Shown one piece after another: positions 42,328 to 52,927 of a stretch of 64,000 bases of DNA. Origin of the DNA: Pseudomonas sediminis. Its GTDB lineage: Bacteria > Pseudomonadota > Gammaproteobacteria > Pseudomonadales > Pseudomonadaceae. Under the pieces are notes generated by a model. That model was not told the DNA's origin. It did no database searches and saw only the letters and a program-made list of their open reading frames with translations. Position 1 is the stretch's first letter. Every line of letters begins with the position of its first letter. The position numbers and the translations under genes were made by a program. The stretch covers positions 310,001-374,000 of the forward strand of contig NZ_NIQU01000002.1 in NCBI RefSeq assembly GCF_002741105.1, given 5' to 3'.

Positions 42328-43305
42328 TCAACGCTGGTAGCTATCGAGAATCGCCTTGCCGTCAGCACCGGCGCGTTTGAGCCACTCTTCGGTCATGGTC
42401 TGGCCGATCTGCTCGAAGCCGCTCTCCACCGCTGCCGGGGCTTGCTCGGATACCTGCATGCCGTTGTCGGCCAGGGTCTTGACCAACTCGCCGGTCTTCT
42501 CCTGAGCAATCGCCCAGCCACGTTCCTCGGCACGCTTGGCCGCCTCCAGCACTGCAGTCTGAGTCGCTTCCGGCAGGCGGGCGAAGGCGCGCGCGTTGAC
42601 GATGACGAAGTTCTTCGGAATGAACGCCTTGACGTCATAGTAGTAGGAGGAGAAGTCCCAGGCCTGGGAGTCCACACCCGTGGTCGGCGAGGTGAGCATG
42701 CCGTTGATCATGCCGGTGCTGAAGGCTTGCGGGATTTCGCCGGTCTGGATCACGGTCGGCACTGCGCCCATCAATTCGGTCATGCGCGAAGTGGCCGGGT
42801 TATAGGCACGGAATTTCATGCCCTTGAAGTCGTCCATGTTCGTCACCGGGGTTTTGGTGAAGATGCTCTGCGGCGACCAGGGCATGGCGTACAACAGCTT
42901 GATGCCCTGCTTGTTCAAGCGCTCTTCCACGGCCGGACGGCTCGCCGCCCAGAGGGCCTGGGCCTGCTCGTAGTTACGCACCAGGAAGGGCACACTGTCG
43001 ATTTCGAAGATCGGATCTTCGTTGCCCAGCACCGACATCAGTACGTCCCCCACCTGCACCTGGCCGGTCTGCACGGCGCGTTTGACCTCAGGACGCTTGA
43101 ACAGGACCGAGTTGGCGTGCACGCGGATCTGCAGCTCGCCGTTACTGGCTTTTTCCACATCCTGGGCGAATTCTTTGGCCACGGTGGTGATGAAGTTGCC
43201 ATCAGGGTTCTCGGCGGTCATGTTCCAGCGCTCGGCGGCCTGGGCACCGAAGCCCAGTGCACAAGCCAAAGCGGTGATAGCGAAACGCGATGCGATGCTT
43301 TTCAT
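42328..43305 (-). CDS. dctP: TRAP transporter substrate-binding protein (DctP), first copy
   Basis: A 325-residue periplasmic protein with a signal peptide ending FGAQA. Family landmarks are the conserved FRAYNPATSRM segment carrying the carboxylate-binding Arg, and WDFSSYYYDVKAFIPKNFVIVN. It binds a carboxylate ligand and delivers it to DctQM. The ATG at 43305 begins the signal peptide; a longer frame is spurious. A closely related second copy lies at 48027-49022. AGGAGAGCACC precedes the start. The LysR gene upstream points the same way, 209 nt away. Confidence 0.92.
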   Translation of the reverse strand: MKSIASRFAITALACALGFGAQAAERWNMTAENPDGNFITTVAKEFAQDVEKASNGELQIRVHANSVLFKRPEVKRAVQTGQVQVGDVLMSVLGNEDPIFEIDSVPFLVRNYEQAQALWAASRPAVEERLNKQGIKLLYAMPWSPQSIFTKTPVTNMDDFKGMKFRAYNPATSRMTELMGAVPTVIQTGEIPQAFSTGMINGMLTSPTTGVDSQAWDFSSYYYDVKAFIPKNFVIVNARAFARLPEATQTAVLEAAKRAEERGWAIAQEKTGELVKTLADNGMQVSEQAPAAVESGFEQIGQTMTEEWLKRAGADGKAILDSYQR

Positions 43306-43514
43306 GGTGCTCTCCTGTTCATTGTTTTTTGTGCGCCGCAAGGCGCGGCTGGAAGACGATTTCGAGTCTCAGCGCATCGCCCTACCCTGTCCAACTAGAA
43401 AAACCGGAGGCGCATGATCGGAAATCGTTATGGGATGAAAGGGGGCATTTCTGCAGCGAATGCACCAGCAGCGGGCAGCCAGTGAAGGCCCCGCAAGTGG
43501 GTGGATGACGACGA

Positions 43515-44459
43515 TCAGGCGCTCTGCTGTTCCGGCGCTGGCGCGACTCGCGCCATGCAGGATTCGCCCATTTCCTCGGCGTAAACGTCCAATGCCTCAC
43601 AGGCCAGGGCGATGATGTCTTCGCTGAGTTCCAGCCCCACGCCCGTGCGCCAGGTAGCGACCACCGGCAAGGGCGGCGGCTCGGGCACATCGTCAAGAAT
43701 GGTCAGCAGGCCCTGCTTGAGCTCGTCATGCACCAGCGCTGGCGGCAGCGCGCCGATACCAAAACCGTCGCGCACCAGGCGCGTCATCGCGGCGATGGAG
43801 TTGACGCAGTTGATGCGCGGCGCGCTGACGCTGCCGGCATGCAGCAGGTTGAGAATGTCCTGATGCGGTCGCGAATTCTTCGAGAAGGTGATGATGCGCT
43901 CGCGTGCCAATTCCTCCATCGAGGCATAGCAGCGGTGGTACAGCGAACCGGTCGGAACGATCCAGCGCACCGGAAATGCGGCCAGTTCCAGGTTGCGTAC
44001 GCTGTCGCCGTTGACCATATCGGTCTGGAACACTATATCCAGATAGCCCTTGAGCAGTTGCTCGTTGAGGTTGCGTGCAGTGTCGGCGGTCAGTTCGATC
44101 TCCACTGCCGGGTAGCGCTCCATCACCCGTGTTACGAACGGACTCAACCAGGTGTGAATGACAGTATCCATGGCACCGACGCGAATACGCCCCTGAATCT
44201 TTCCGGTATCGCTGATCGACTGTTTCAAGGCCTGCATGGTGTCGATCATGCGCTCGGCGTATTCGAGCACCTTCTGTCCTTCCGGAGTCAGCGATACGCC
44301 TTTGGAGTCACGCAGAAAAAGACGCGTGCCGAGTTCGTCCTCGAGCGCGGCGATGCGGCTGGAAATGGACGCCTGGGTGCTGAACAGCTTCTCGGCTGTC
44401 AGGCGGAAACTCTTGAGCCGTGCCACCCAAACGAAGGTCTCGAGAAATCTCAGGTTCAT
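43515..44459 (-). CDS. LysR-family transcriptional regulator
   Basis: A 314-residue LysR protein: the N-terminal winged helix-turn-helix (FLETFVWVARLKSFRLTAEKL...SSRIAALEDELGTRLF) is followed by a ligand-binding domain from about residue 90. It sits between the dctPQM operon (same strand, downstream) and the divergent oprD gene, so it is the likely controller of both. LysR proteins typically autoregulate through the divergent intergenic region, here 271 nt (44460-44730). The effector is probably the transported substrate or a product. Confidence 0.92.
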   Translation of the reverse strand: MNLRFLETFVWVARLKSFRLTAEKLFSTQASISSRIAALEDELGTRLFLRDSKGVSLTPEGQKVLEYAERMIDTMQALKQSISDTGKIQGRIRVGAMDTVIHTWLSPFVTRVMERYPAVEIELTADTARNLNEQLLKGYLDIVFQTDMVNGDSVRNLELAAFPVRWIVPTGSLYHRCYASMEELARERIITFSKNSRPHQDILNLLHAGSVSAPRINCVNSIAAMTRLVRDGFGIGALPPALVHDELKQGLLTILDDVPEPPPLPVVATWRTGVGLELSEDIIALACEALDVYAEEMGESCMARVAPAPEQQSA

Positions 44460-44730
44460 GCCGCAACGCCTCTTCGCAATGTTCTTCTCAGGGGCTGATT
44501 GGCAGCGCCCACGCTGCCTCAGGCGTAGCAGGTTGTATGCCAGAGGTTTTTCGCCCAGCCGATGAATTTTCCTATCGCTGGCCCCCTGTTTTTTCTCGTT
44601 GGACGCCGCCGAACAACGCTTTGAAGAATGGCGCCGCGCTCTGCGCAGACCAAAACAACATCATTCAAAACGCGCTCTGCCAAGCAGCCGCCCACGTCGG
44701 CTGCGCGCTCCCAACAGGAGACACTGCACC

Positions 44731-45954
44731 ATGAAACCTCATTACCCCTTGGCATCCGCGCTGCTGCTCGGCGGCGGCCTGCCAACTCTCGCGCATGCCG
44801 ATTTCATCGCTGACAGCAAAGCCAGCGTCGAGATGCGCAACTTCTATTTCAACCGTGATTTCCGCCAGAGCGGCGCCCGCGACAAGGCCGAAGAATGGGC
44901 GCAAGGCTTTCTGCTGCGCATGGAGTCGGGCTACACCGAGGGCACCGTCGGTTTCGGTATCGATGCATTGGGGATGCTCGGTCTGAAGCTCGACTCCGGT
45001 GATGGCACGGCCGGCAGCGGCCTGCTCCCGGCCGACCGCTCCGGCGGCTCACAGGATGAGTATTCCAAGCTCGGCCTGACCGCCAAAGTGAAGGTTTCCA
45101 ACAGCACATTGAAAGCTGGCGCGCTGCACTTTCGCAGCCCGATCGTCTCGGCCAACGACTCACGCCTGCTGCCGCAGACCTTCCAGGGTGCACTGCTGAA
45201 TGTTCAGGAAATCGACAACCTGACCCTGCAGGGCGGCAAGATCAACCGCATCAAGGCCAACAGCTCCACCGATTACACCGAGATGACCGGCAACCGCATC
45301 GGCGGCAATAGCGACTCTTTCGTGTTCGGTGGCGGTGAATACAAGATCACCCCGCAGCTCACCGCCGGCCTGCACTACGGCACCCTCGAGGACATCTACC
45401 AGCAGTACTACGGCACCCTGGTGCATGTACTGCCGCTGGGCGATGGCCAATCGTTCAAGACCGACCTGCGCTACTCGCAAAGCCGCGAGGACGGCAACTT
45501 CCGCGACCTCGACAACAAGGCTTTCGGCGCCATGTTCACCTACAGCATGGGCGGCCACGCCTTCGGTGCCGGCTACCAGCGCATGAGCGGTGACGACCCG
45601 TTCCCGTACATCGCCAGCAGCGACCCGTTTCTGGTCAACTTCGTGCAGATCAACGACTTCGCCAACGTCGAGGAGCGTTCCTGGCAGGTGCGCTACGACT
45701 ACAACTTCGCCAGCATCGGCATCCCCGGTCTGACCTTCATGACTCGCTATATCTCTGGTGACAACGTAGAAGTCGCCGGCCGCAGCAGTGAAGGCAAGGA
45801 ATGGGAACGTAATACCGATATCGCTTACGTGGTGCAGAACGGCCCGCTGAAGAATCTCGGGCTGAAATGGCGTAACGCCACGGTTCGCTCCAATTTCGGC
45901 AACGATCTCGACGAGAACCGCCTAATTCTCAGCTACACCCTGCCACTTTGGTAA
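44731..45954 (+). CDS. OprD-family outer-membrane porin
   Basis: A 407-residue porin with a signal peptide (ending LAHA) and OprD features: SKASVEMRNFYFNRDF at the mature N-terminus, AEEWAQGFLLRMESGYTEGTVGFGIDALGMLGLKLD, and a final strand LILSYTLPLW ending in an aromatic residue. OprD channels admit specific amino acids and organic acids. The ATG at 44731 has CAGGAG about 10 nt upstream; the longer frame from 44599 is not supported. Divergent to the LysR gene and next to a TRAP operon, so it likely admits the same substrate. Confidence 0.92.
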   Translation: MKPHYPLASALLLGGGLPTLAHADFIADSKASVEMRNFYFNRDFRQSGARDKAEEWAQGFLLRMESGYTEGTVGFGIDALGMLGLKLDSGDGTAGSGLLPADRSGGSQDEYSKLGLTAKVKVSNSTLKAGALHFRSPIVSANDSRLLPQTFQGALLNVQEIDNLTLQGGKINRIKANSSTDYTEMTGNRIGGNSDSFVFGGGEYKITPQLTAGLHYGTLEDIYQQYYGTLVHVLPLGDGQSFKTDLRYSQSREDGNFRDLDNKAFGAMFTYSMGGHAFGAGYQRMSGDDPFPYIASSDPFLVNFVQINDFANVEERSWQVRYDYNFASIGIPGLTFMTRYISGDNVEVAGRSSEGKEWERNTDIAYVVQNGPLKNLGLKWRNATVRSNFGNDLDENRLILSYTLPLW

Positions 45955-45968
45955 GTACTCAACTCATG

Positions 45969-45989
45969 ACGGGGCCCTTGCGGCCCCGT
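45969..45989 (+). terminator. Probable terminator after oprD
   Basis: A perfect 8-bp stem ACGGGGCC / GGCCCCGT with a 5-nt loop lies 14 nt after the porin stop. The T-tract is weak. Confidence 0.6.
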
Positions 45990-46029
45990 TCGCGTTTCTC
46001 GGGAAACAGGATAGTCATAGACTTTTAAT

Positions 46030-46048
46030 CAAGTTGTATGACAACTTG
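46030..46048. promoter_or_regulatory. Perfect palindrome upstream of the chemoreceptor gene
   Basis: CAAGTTGT-ATG-ACAACTTG, 8-bp arms with a 3-nt centre, 44 nt before the GTG start of the receptor. The core TTGT-N3-ACAA resembles operators of the FadR/LldR branch of GntR regulators. No GntR gene is present in this window, so the regulator, if real, is elsewhere. Confidence 0.6.
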
Positions 46049-46092
46049 CCGACTCCTGAGAATCATCCTGAAGAAGATGGCGAGGCGTTATC

Positions 46093-47976
46093 GTGAGCTT
46101 TTTACTGTCCTGGCAACAAAAATTCCGAGCCCTTATCGCGCTCACCCTGATCAGCCTGATCTTGATGGCGGCCGCTTCGTTATGGGCCAACCATCGCGTC
46201 AGTAGCGCATTACAGGCGAGGGAACAGGCGGCAGCCTATGCCAGCGCCAGTACCCAGCTGATGAACAACTGGTGGCAACAGAACGCACTGCGCCAACAGA
46301 TCACTCCCGATCTGCAGGCAGAATTCGACAGCGGTCTCAATGAGCTGCAAGAACTCGTCGGACAACTGTTGACGCAGGCACAAGCACTGGAAGACGACGC
46401 CACCTTGCAATACGCCCAGCAGATTCAGACCGTGCTGCTGGAAGAACTGGCCCAACAACGCCAATGGCTTAGCCTCAATCAGACCCTGGGCCTGACCCCC
46501 TTCGAGGGCCAGCGCAAAACGCTGACCGAGAGAGGCAAGGCCTTGGAGGCGATCAGCTTCGATCTGATCAAACCGTTCATCAGCGGCGCCCTGAGCAGCC
46601 AACGCGACTACCTTTCCACCTTCGATCCAGCCTTCGCCCAGATTGCCCTGACGGCGATCGGCAAACTGCAGGAGCAGATCACGGAGCTCGAATGGCAGGA
46701 CACGCCGATCGGCAAGAACGTGCAGGGTTATGCCCAGGCGTTCGGCGATATCCATGGCAATATCGAGCGCATCAACGCGACCAATCAGCGCCTGCGCCAA
46801 TTGGGCGAACAGTTGCAGACGCGTATCGAAGAGCAGGCGCAAGCCCTGCAAAGCGGCTTGCTGCAGCGCCGCACGCAGGAAGCCGAACAGGCGCGCCTGT
46901 CGGCACTGTGGATGATGGGGCTGAGCTTCATTGCCGTTGCTGCCCTGCTCTGCTTCACCCTGCTGCAGGCGTCACGCACGCTGGTCACCCGCCTGCGCAA
47001 TGCTACCCAGTTGCTCACTCAGGTCGCTTCTGGCGATCTCACCGGCAAGCTGCCGGTAGGCAGCAACCCGCGTGACGAATTCAACCAGTTGGCCGAATCC
47101 GCCAACCGCATGATCCAGGGCATCGGCGGCATCGTTGCCGAAGTGGTGCGCGCCAACGGCGAGCTGAGCCGCCTGCACCATCACCTGGGCGATGCCATGC
47201 GCCAATTGGGTGATAACAGTACCCAGGTGGAGATGCAGACCGAGCAGGCTGCCTCGGCCTCGCATCAGATCAGCGCTACCCTCAACGACATGGCGCAACG
47301 CACCGCCGAAGTCGGCACTGCCACCACCAGCGCTTATGATGCCGCGCGCGATGGTGGCAAGGTAATCGCTGCCAGCGTCGACAGCATGAGTCGCCTGGCA
47401 CAGCTGATTCAGGACACCCACAGCCAGGTCGATGCTCTCGGCCAGAGCAGCGCACGGGTCAACGGCATCGTCGATGTGATCAACAGCCTCGCCGACCAGA
47501 CCAATTTGCTCGCTCTCAACGCGGCCATCGAGGCAGCACGAGCGGGTGACGCCGGCCGCGGCTTCTCGGTGGTAGCCGATGAGGTGCGCTCGCTGGCGCA
47601 GAAGACGGTCTCGGCAACCACCGACATCAGCGCCATCGTCAGCGAGTTCCAGCAGCAGACCCGTCACATGCACCAGTTGATGAGCAATGGCCTGAACCTG
47701 GCCGCCGACAGCGAGCGACATGCTGCTCAGGTAGCCGACGCCATCAGCTCCATCACCTCGGCGATGGAGCGCCTGACCGGCGAGATGAACCAGGTCGTGG
47801 TGGCCATCGAGGAAGTGTCCACCACCACCGAAGACATCGCCGACAAGATGGAAACCATCAACGTGCATACCGGGCAAAGCAAGGACCTGCGTCATACCCT
47901 GGGCGGCCATACCGAGGGGCTGTCGTCCCAGGTCGATGCACTGGGACGCAGCGCCAGCCAGTTCCAACTGGCCTGA
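46093..47976 (+). CDS. Methyl-accepting chemotaxis protein with helical periplasmic sensor
   Basis: A 627-residue receptor: transmembrane helix about 12-32, an all-helical periplasmic domain of about 238 residues (33-270), second transmembrane helix 271-292, HAMP about 293-345 and a cytoplasmic signalling domain whose hairpin tip is [20 protein letters not shown]. The sensor length and helical content fit the helical bimodular type (as in McpS, which binds TCA acids). The start is GTG. Its position between the porin and an extra DctP suggests it senses a nearby transport substrate. Confidence 0.93.
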   Translation: MSFLLSWQQKFRALIALTLISLILMAAASLWANHRVSSALQAREQAAAYASASTQLMNNWWQQNALRQQITPDLQAEFDSGLNELQELVGQLLTQAQALEDDATLQYAQQIQTVLLEELAQQRQWLSLNQTLGLTPFEGQRKTLTERGKALEAISFDLIKPFISGALSSQRDYLSTFDPAFAQIALTAIGKLQEQITELEWQDTPIGKNVQGYAQAFGDIHGNIERINATNQRLRQLGEQLQTRIEEQAQALQSGLLQRRTQEAEQARLSALWMMGLSFIAVAALLCFTLLQASRTLVTRLRNATQLLTQVASGDLTGKLPVGSNPRDEFNQLAESANRMIQGIGGIVAEVVRANGELSRLHHHLGDAMRQLGDNSTQVEMQTEQAASASHQISATLNDMAQRTAEVGTATTSAYDAARDGGKVIAASVDSMSRLAQLIQDTHSQVDALGQSSARVNGIVDVINSLADQTNLLALNAAIEAARAGDAGRGFSVVADEVRSLAQKTVSATTDISAIVSEFQQQTRHMHQLMSNGLNLAADSERHAAQVADAISSITSAMERLTGEMNQVVVAIEEVSTTTEDIADKMETINVHTGQSKDLRHTLGGHTEGLSSQVDALGRSASQFQLA

Positions 47977-48026
47977 ATGCAGCCAGAGCCCGGTCGCCAT
48001 GACGACCGGGCGTTCACATCGACGGA

Positions 48027-49022
48027 CTAGCGTGGCAGCCCATCGAGATACGCCTCGATGATCTGCGCGTACTCCTCACCTGCACGCGCCAGCCATTCTT
48101 CGGTGAGCTGCTGACCCACCTCGGCCAGATCACGGTGCAATTGCGGGTCGATGTCCTGCACCACGGTCATGCCGCGCCTGGCGAGCATCCGCGTCTGATA
48201 GCCAGTCAAGGCCCAGGACAATTCCCACCCTGCCCGCTCGGCGCGCTCACCGGCATTCAGCAATGCTCGACGCTGTGCCTCTGGCAGACGCTGGAAAGCG
48301 CGCTCGTTGACGATAACGATGTTCTTCGGGATGAAAGCGCGCACGTCGTAGAAGTGCGAGGCGAAATCCCAGGCGCGCAGGTCCATGCCGGTGGCGCTGG
48401 AGGTGAGCATGATGTCCACCTGCCCTGCACGGAAGGCCTGCGGCACGTCCTCGGTATTGATGGTCGTCGGCTGCGCGTGGAGCAAATGAGCCAGGCGCGA
48501 GATGGTCGGGTTGTAAGAGCGAAAACGCAGATCGCGAACATCCTCCACAGTCTGCAGCGGGCGATTGCTGAACAGGCTCTGCGCCGGCCACGGCACGGCG
48601 TAAACCAGGCGCACGCCGTCGGCCAGCAAACGCCGCTTCACCGCCTCACGGCTTACCGCCCAGAGCTTGCGCGCCTGCTCGTAGTCGGTGGCGAGAAACG
48701 GCAGACTGTCCAACTCGTAGATCGGATCTTCATTGCCCAGCGCAGACATGAACACATCGCCGATCTGAATATCGCCGCGGCTTACCGCCGGCTTGACCTC
48801 GGGACGGCGATACAGGGTGGAGTTCGGGTGAACGCGAATATCCAGCTGGCCTTTGGTGGTCTGACGAACATTCTTGGCGAAGTCCACCGCCACGCGGCTG
48901 ATGAAGTTGCCGGCAGGCTGTTCCACGGACATGGACCAACGTTCAGCGCCGTACAGGGGTAACGCCAGAGGTAGAGCGACAAGTAATGCGCAAAACACGG
49001 ACATGCAAGGTACGGTCTTCAT
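48027..49022 (-). CDS. TRAP-type substrate-binding protein (DctP), orphan second copy
   Basis: A 331-residue DctP paralog. The signal peptide ends LPLYG, and the mature N-terminus AERWSMSVEQPAGNFIS parallels AERWNMTAENPDGNFIT of the first copy; many blocks are shared (RPEVK, GNEDPI, WDFASHFYDVRAFIPKN, TEEWL-RAG). It has no DctQM beside it. It may feed the same permease, widen ligand range, or present ligand to the adjacent chemoreceptor. The ATG at 49022 begins the signal peptide. Its promoter region is shared with divergent pxpA. Confidence 0.9.
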   Translation of the reverse strand: MKTVPCMSVFCALLVALPLALPLYGAERWSMSVEQPAGNFISRVAVDFAKNVRQTTKGQLDIRVHPNSTLYRRPEVKPAVSRGDIQIGDVFMSALGNEDPIYELDSLPFLATDYEQARKLWAVSREAVKRRLLADGVRLVYAVPWPAQSLFSNRPLQTVEDVRDLRFRSYNPTISRLAHLLHAQPTTINTEDVPQAFRAGQVDIMLTSSATGMDLRAWDFASHFYDVRAFIPKNIVIVNERAFQRLPEAQRRALLNAGERAERAGWELSWALTGYQTRMLARRGMTVVQDIDPQLHRDLAEVGQQLTEEWLARAGEEYAQIIEAYLDGLPR

Positions 49023-49083
49023 TGGGTTGCCCCCGTAGACTGGTAGACCAGGTACATGAGTCGATTGGAAAGAAACGCAAAAG

Positions 49084-49109
49084 CCCCCGGGTACGGGAGA
49101 CACCGGGGG
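49084..49109 (-). promoter_or_regulatory. Hairpin plus T-run in the leader of the orphan dctP
   Basis: A 7-bp GC stem (CCCCCGG / CCGGGGG) with a 12-nt loop is followed on the minus strand by CTTTTGCG, about 60 nt before the dctP start. A second small stem (GCGCC/GGCGC) is next to it (49112-49126). Because no gene ends just upstream on this strand, it looks like a leader terminator or attenuator. The 49023-49359 gap otherwise holds only the two divergent promoters. Confidence 0.45.
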
Positions 49110-49359
49110 TTGCGCCAGAACGGCGCCAAGGAGCGTCTCACCCAGTCACTGTCGAGGGCTGCGACAATGCTGTCCAACGGGAAAAACCGGCGCCTGGCGA
49201 TTAGAAAATCCGATGCGTGCACCATCAGCTTTTCCTATCTCCGGCGGATGTTTTAATTAGTTGGACGCTTCTCGGCGGCACCGGAAAAATGAAGCCAACG
49301 CCCAGAACAGCCCAAAGCTGTCGGACCACATCCATGCACGCCATGATTAGGATGCTCAC

Positions 49360-50112
49360 TTGAACAGCCTGCTTTTGAATTGCGACATCGGCGAAAGCTT
49401 CGGCGCCTGGACCATGGGCCTGGACGCCGAGGTCATGCCCTACATCGACTGCGCCAACATCGCCTGCGGCTTCCACGCCTCCGACCCCAGCGTGATGCGC
49501 AAGACCGTGGCCCTGGCCGTGGCTCACGACGTACGTATCGGTGCGCACACTGCCTATCAGGATCTGGTCGGTTTCGGCCGTCGTTCGATGGACTGCACGC
49601 CGCAGGAGGTCGAAGACCTGATGCTCTATCAAATCGGTGCGCTGGAAGGCATCTGCCGCAGCCAGGGTACCCACGTCAGCTACGTCAAACCGCACGGCGC
49701 GCTGTATCAGGACATGATGCGCAAGCCCGCCACCCTGCGTGCGGTGATGAGTGCCGTGGCCAAGTACAACCGCCATCTGCCGCTGATGCTGATGTGCACC
49801 CGCGACAACAGCCAGTTCCAGGCGCTGGGCAACGAGTACGGTCTGACGTTGTGGTTCGAGGCTTTCGCCGATCGTGCATACGACGCCGCCGGTTTCCTGG
49901 TGAGCCGCAGCCTGCCGGGTGCCGTGCACCATGACAGCGAAGTGATCGTCAGCCAGGCGATCACCCTTGCGCGTGGCGAGGCGCTGCAGGCCAGCGACGG
50001 CAGCGCGCTGCAGTTGAACGCGCAGACCCTGTGCGTACATGGCGACAACGCCAGCTCGGTGGCTGCCGTGCAACGTATCCGGCAGGCCTTCGACGGCCTG
50101 GCACAGGCATGA
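49360..50112 (+). CDS. pxpA: 5-Oxoprolinase subunit PxpA (LamB/YcsF family)
   Basis: A 250-residue LamB/YcsF-family protein. The family signature appears as [11 protein letters not shown] at the N-terminus, [13 protein letters not shown] and [14 protein letters not shown]. Together with PxpB and PxpC it forms the ATP-dependent prokaryotic 5-oxoprolinase, which hydrolyses 5-oxoproline (pyroglutamate) to glutamate. The reading frame starts with TTG at 49360, with AGGAT about 9 nt upstream; no in-frame ATG or GTG gives a better N-terminus. Its stop overlaps the pxpB start (ATGA). Confidence 0.92.
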   Translation: MNSLLLNCDIGESFGAWTMGLDAEVMPYIDCANIACGFHASDPSVMRKTVALAVAHDVRIGAHTAYQDLVGFGRRSMDCTPQEVEDLMLYQIGALEGICRSQGTHVSYVKPHGALYQDMMRKPATLRAVMSAVAKYNRHLPLMLMCTRDNSQFQALGNEYGLTLWFEAFADRAYDAAGFLVSRSLPGAVHHDSEVIVSQAITLARGEALQASDGSALQLNAQTLCVHGDNASSVAAVQRIRQAFDGLAQA

Positions 50113-50822
50113 AGGCGCCCAACGTCCGGCTGGAAGTCGCCGGCATCGACAGCCTGATCCTGCGCCTGTTCGACTTTATCGATGAAGCCAACATGCCGTG
50201 GATGCTGGCAGCCCGCACGCGCCTTCAGGAAGTGTTCGGCGGCGCGCTGATCGACCTGGTGCCCTCCTACACCACCCTGTTGTTGCACTACGACCTGTGC
50301 CAACTCGACAGCAAGCAGGCGCGGGCCAAGGTCGCTGAAGCATTCGACGGTTTGCAGCCTGCCGACCTGCAAGGCGGCCGCGAACACCAGTTGCCTACCT
50401 GGTACGACCGCAGCGTCGGCCCGGAACTGCAACTGCTGGCACGCCGTAGCGGGCTGAGCGAGGCCGAAGTGATCACCCGGCACAGCGGCCATGCCTACCA
50501 GGTGTTCGCCCTGGGTTTCGCCCCCGGTTTCGCCTTCATGGGCCTGGTCGAGGAAATCCTCGCTGCGCCACGCCTGAGCACACCGCGCAAGCGCATCGCC
50601 GCCGGTAGCGTCGGTATCGCCGAACGGCAGACAGCCGCCTACCCGGTGGTTTCGCCCGGAGGCTGGAACCTGATCGGACGCACGCCAAGTCGTCTGTTCG
50701 GCAGCGATATCGAAGGCTATAGCCTGCTGCAACCCGGTGATCGCGTGCGCTTCGTAGCCATCGACCGCGCCGAGTTCATCCGTCTGGGCGGCGACGACAG
50801 TCCGCTGGAGGCCAGCCAATGA
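50109..50822 (+). CDS. pxpB: 5-Oxoprolinase subunit PxpB
   Basis: A 237-residue carboxyltransferase-1 domain protein. Landmarks are [47 protein letters not shown] and [16 protein letters not shown]. With PxpC it resembles the two halves of urea amidolyase-type allophanate hydrolase (KipI/KipA), now known to be 5-oxoprolinase subunits. The ATG overlaps the pxpA stop by 4 nt and its own stop overlaps the pxpC ATG, so the trio is translationally coupled. Confidence 0.94.
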   Translation: MKAPNVRLEVAGIDSLILRLFDFIDEANMPWMLAARTRLQEVFGGALIDLVPSYTTLLLHYDLCQLDSKQARAKVAEAFDGLQPADLQGGREHQLPTWYDRSVGPELQLLARRSGLSEAEVITRHSGHAYQVFALGFAPGFAFMGLVEEILAAPRLSTPRKRIAAGSVGIAERQTAAYPVVSPGGWNLIGRTPSRLFGSDIEGYSLLQPGDRVRFVAIDRAEFIRLGGDDSPLEASQ

Positions 50823-51748
50823 ACGCTCTTGATGGCGGCTTGCGTGCATTGCGCAGCAGCCCTTTCGTTCAGTTGCAAGATGGGGGACGTTTCGGCGTAC
50901 GCCACCTTGGTGTGACCCAGTGCGGGGCCCTGGACTGGATCGCCCATCGCTGGGCCAACTGGTTGCTGGGCAATCCGCTGACTGCCGCCGTGGTGGAGAT
51001 CACTCTGGGCAATGCCGAGTTCGAATGCAGCCGCGACGCCACCCTGGCGCTAACCGGTGCCGACCTCGGTGCACGGCTGGACGACCAGCCGCTAACACCG
51101 TGGCGCAACTTCGCAGTGCGCAAAGGCCAGCGCCTGAGCTTCGCCCAGCCGCGCCAAGGCGCGCGTGCCTACCTGGCAGCACCGGGTGGATTCCAGGCAC
51201 CCTTGGTGCTCGGCAGTTGCGCCAGTATGCTGCGCGAGGGGCTTGGCGGCCTGCTGGGCGATGGCCGTGCCATTGCTGTCGGCGACTCGCTGGGCTGGAC
51301 CGCTGCCACTGGCGCAACGCGGCAGATGCCCGCCGAATTCATTCCCGAATACCAGGCTGCGCCTCGCCTGCAACTGGTACTGGGCGCGCAGATTGGCGAC
51401 TTTCGCGGGCAGAGCCTGTTCGACGCCTTCAACAGTGAATGGCTGATCGACCAGCGCGCCGATCGCATGGGCATTCGCCTGAATGGCCCGCAACTGCAAT
51501 GCCAGCGGGGCTCGATGATCTCCGAAGGCATCCCCCTGGGCGCCGTACAGGTGCCGCCGGACGGCCAGCCGATCATCCTGCTCAACGATCGTCAGACCAT
51601 CGGTGGCTACCCGCGCCTGGGTGCGCTGACGCCACAGGCCGTGGCTCGGCTGGCGCAATGCCTGCCAGGGCAGACCGTACACCTTGTCCCCACCACGCAG
51701 GACAGCGCCCTGCTAACCCAGCGTCAACTCCTGGCGCAGTGGCAATAG
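50819..51748 (+). CDS. pxpC: 5-Oxoprolinase subunit PxpC
   Basis: A 309-residue carboxyltransferase-2 domain protein. It shows GRFGVRHLGVTQCGALDW, ATLALTGADLGARLDD, RAYLAAPGGFQAPLVLGS and SEGIPLGAVQVPPDGQPI, all standard for the KipA/PxpC family. It completes the three-subunit oxoprolinase. The gap after it (51749-51938) has several short palindromes but no gene, and separates this operon from the MoxR operon. Confidence 0.94.
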   Translation: MNALDGGLRALRSSPFVQLQDGGRFGVRHLGVTQCGALDWIAHRWANWLLGNPLTAAVVEITLGNAEFECSRDATLALTGADLGARLDDQPLTPWRNFAVRKGQRLSFAQPRQGARAYLAAPGGFQAPLVLGSCASMLREGLGGLLGDGRAIAVGDSLGWTAATGATRQMPAEFIPEYQAAPRLQLVLGAQIGDFRGQSLFDAFNSEWLIDQRADRMGIRLNGPQLQCQRGSMISEGIPLGAVQVPPDGQPIILLNDRQTIGGYPRLGALTPQAVARLAQCLPGQTVHLVPTTQDSALLTQRQLLAQWQ

Positions 51749-51938
51749 CGCCGCGTAGCAATGGCCCACCTGCGGCAATGGCGGGTCATTGCGGCGCTGG
51801 CGATCAGCCTCTCATTTCTGTTGCCAGACTGTTCATGAACAGCGCCGCAGATAGCGGCTGAAGCCGCAAATGCATTAAAGTCGGCGGTCTGCACGCGCGG
51901 CAATCACAGCCCCGCCCATCCGCCAGAAGAGCCCTACG

Positions 51939-52898
<960 letters not shown>

Positions 52899-52927
52899 TG
52901 CAGCCGCGCCCTATGCGCCTGTCCCAC

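Noticed and set aside
51829..51842. Palindrome CTGTTCATGAACAG resembling a LexA box
   Set aside because: Spacing is CTG-N8-CAG rather than CTG-N10-CAG and the centre is not AT-rich; nearby genes are not SOS genes.
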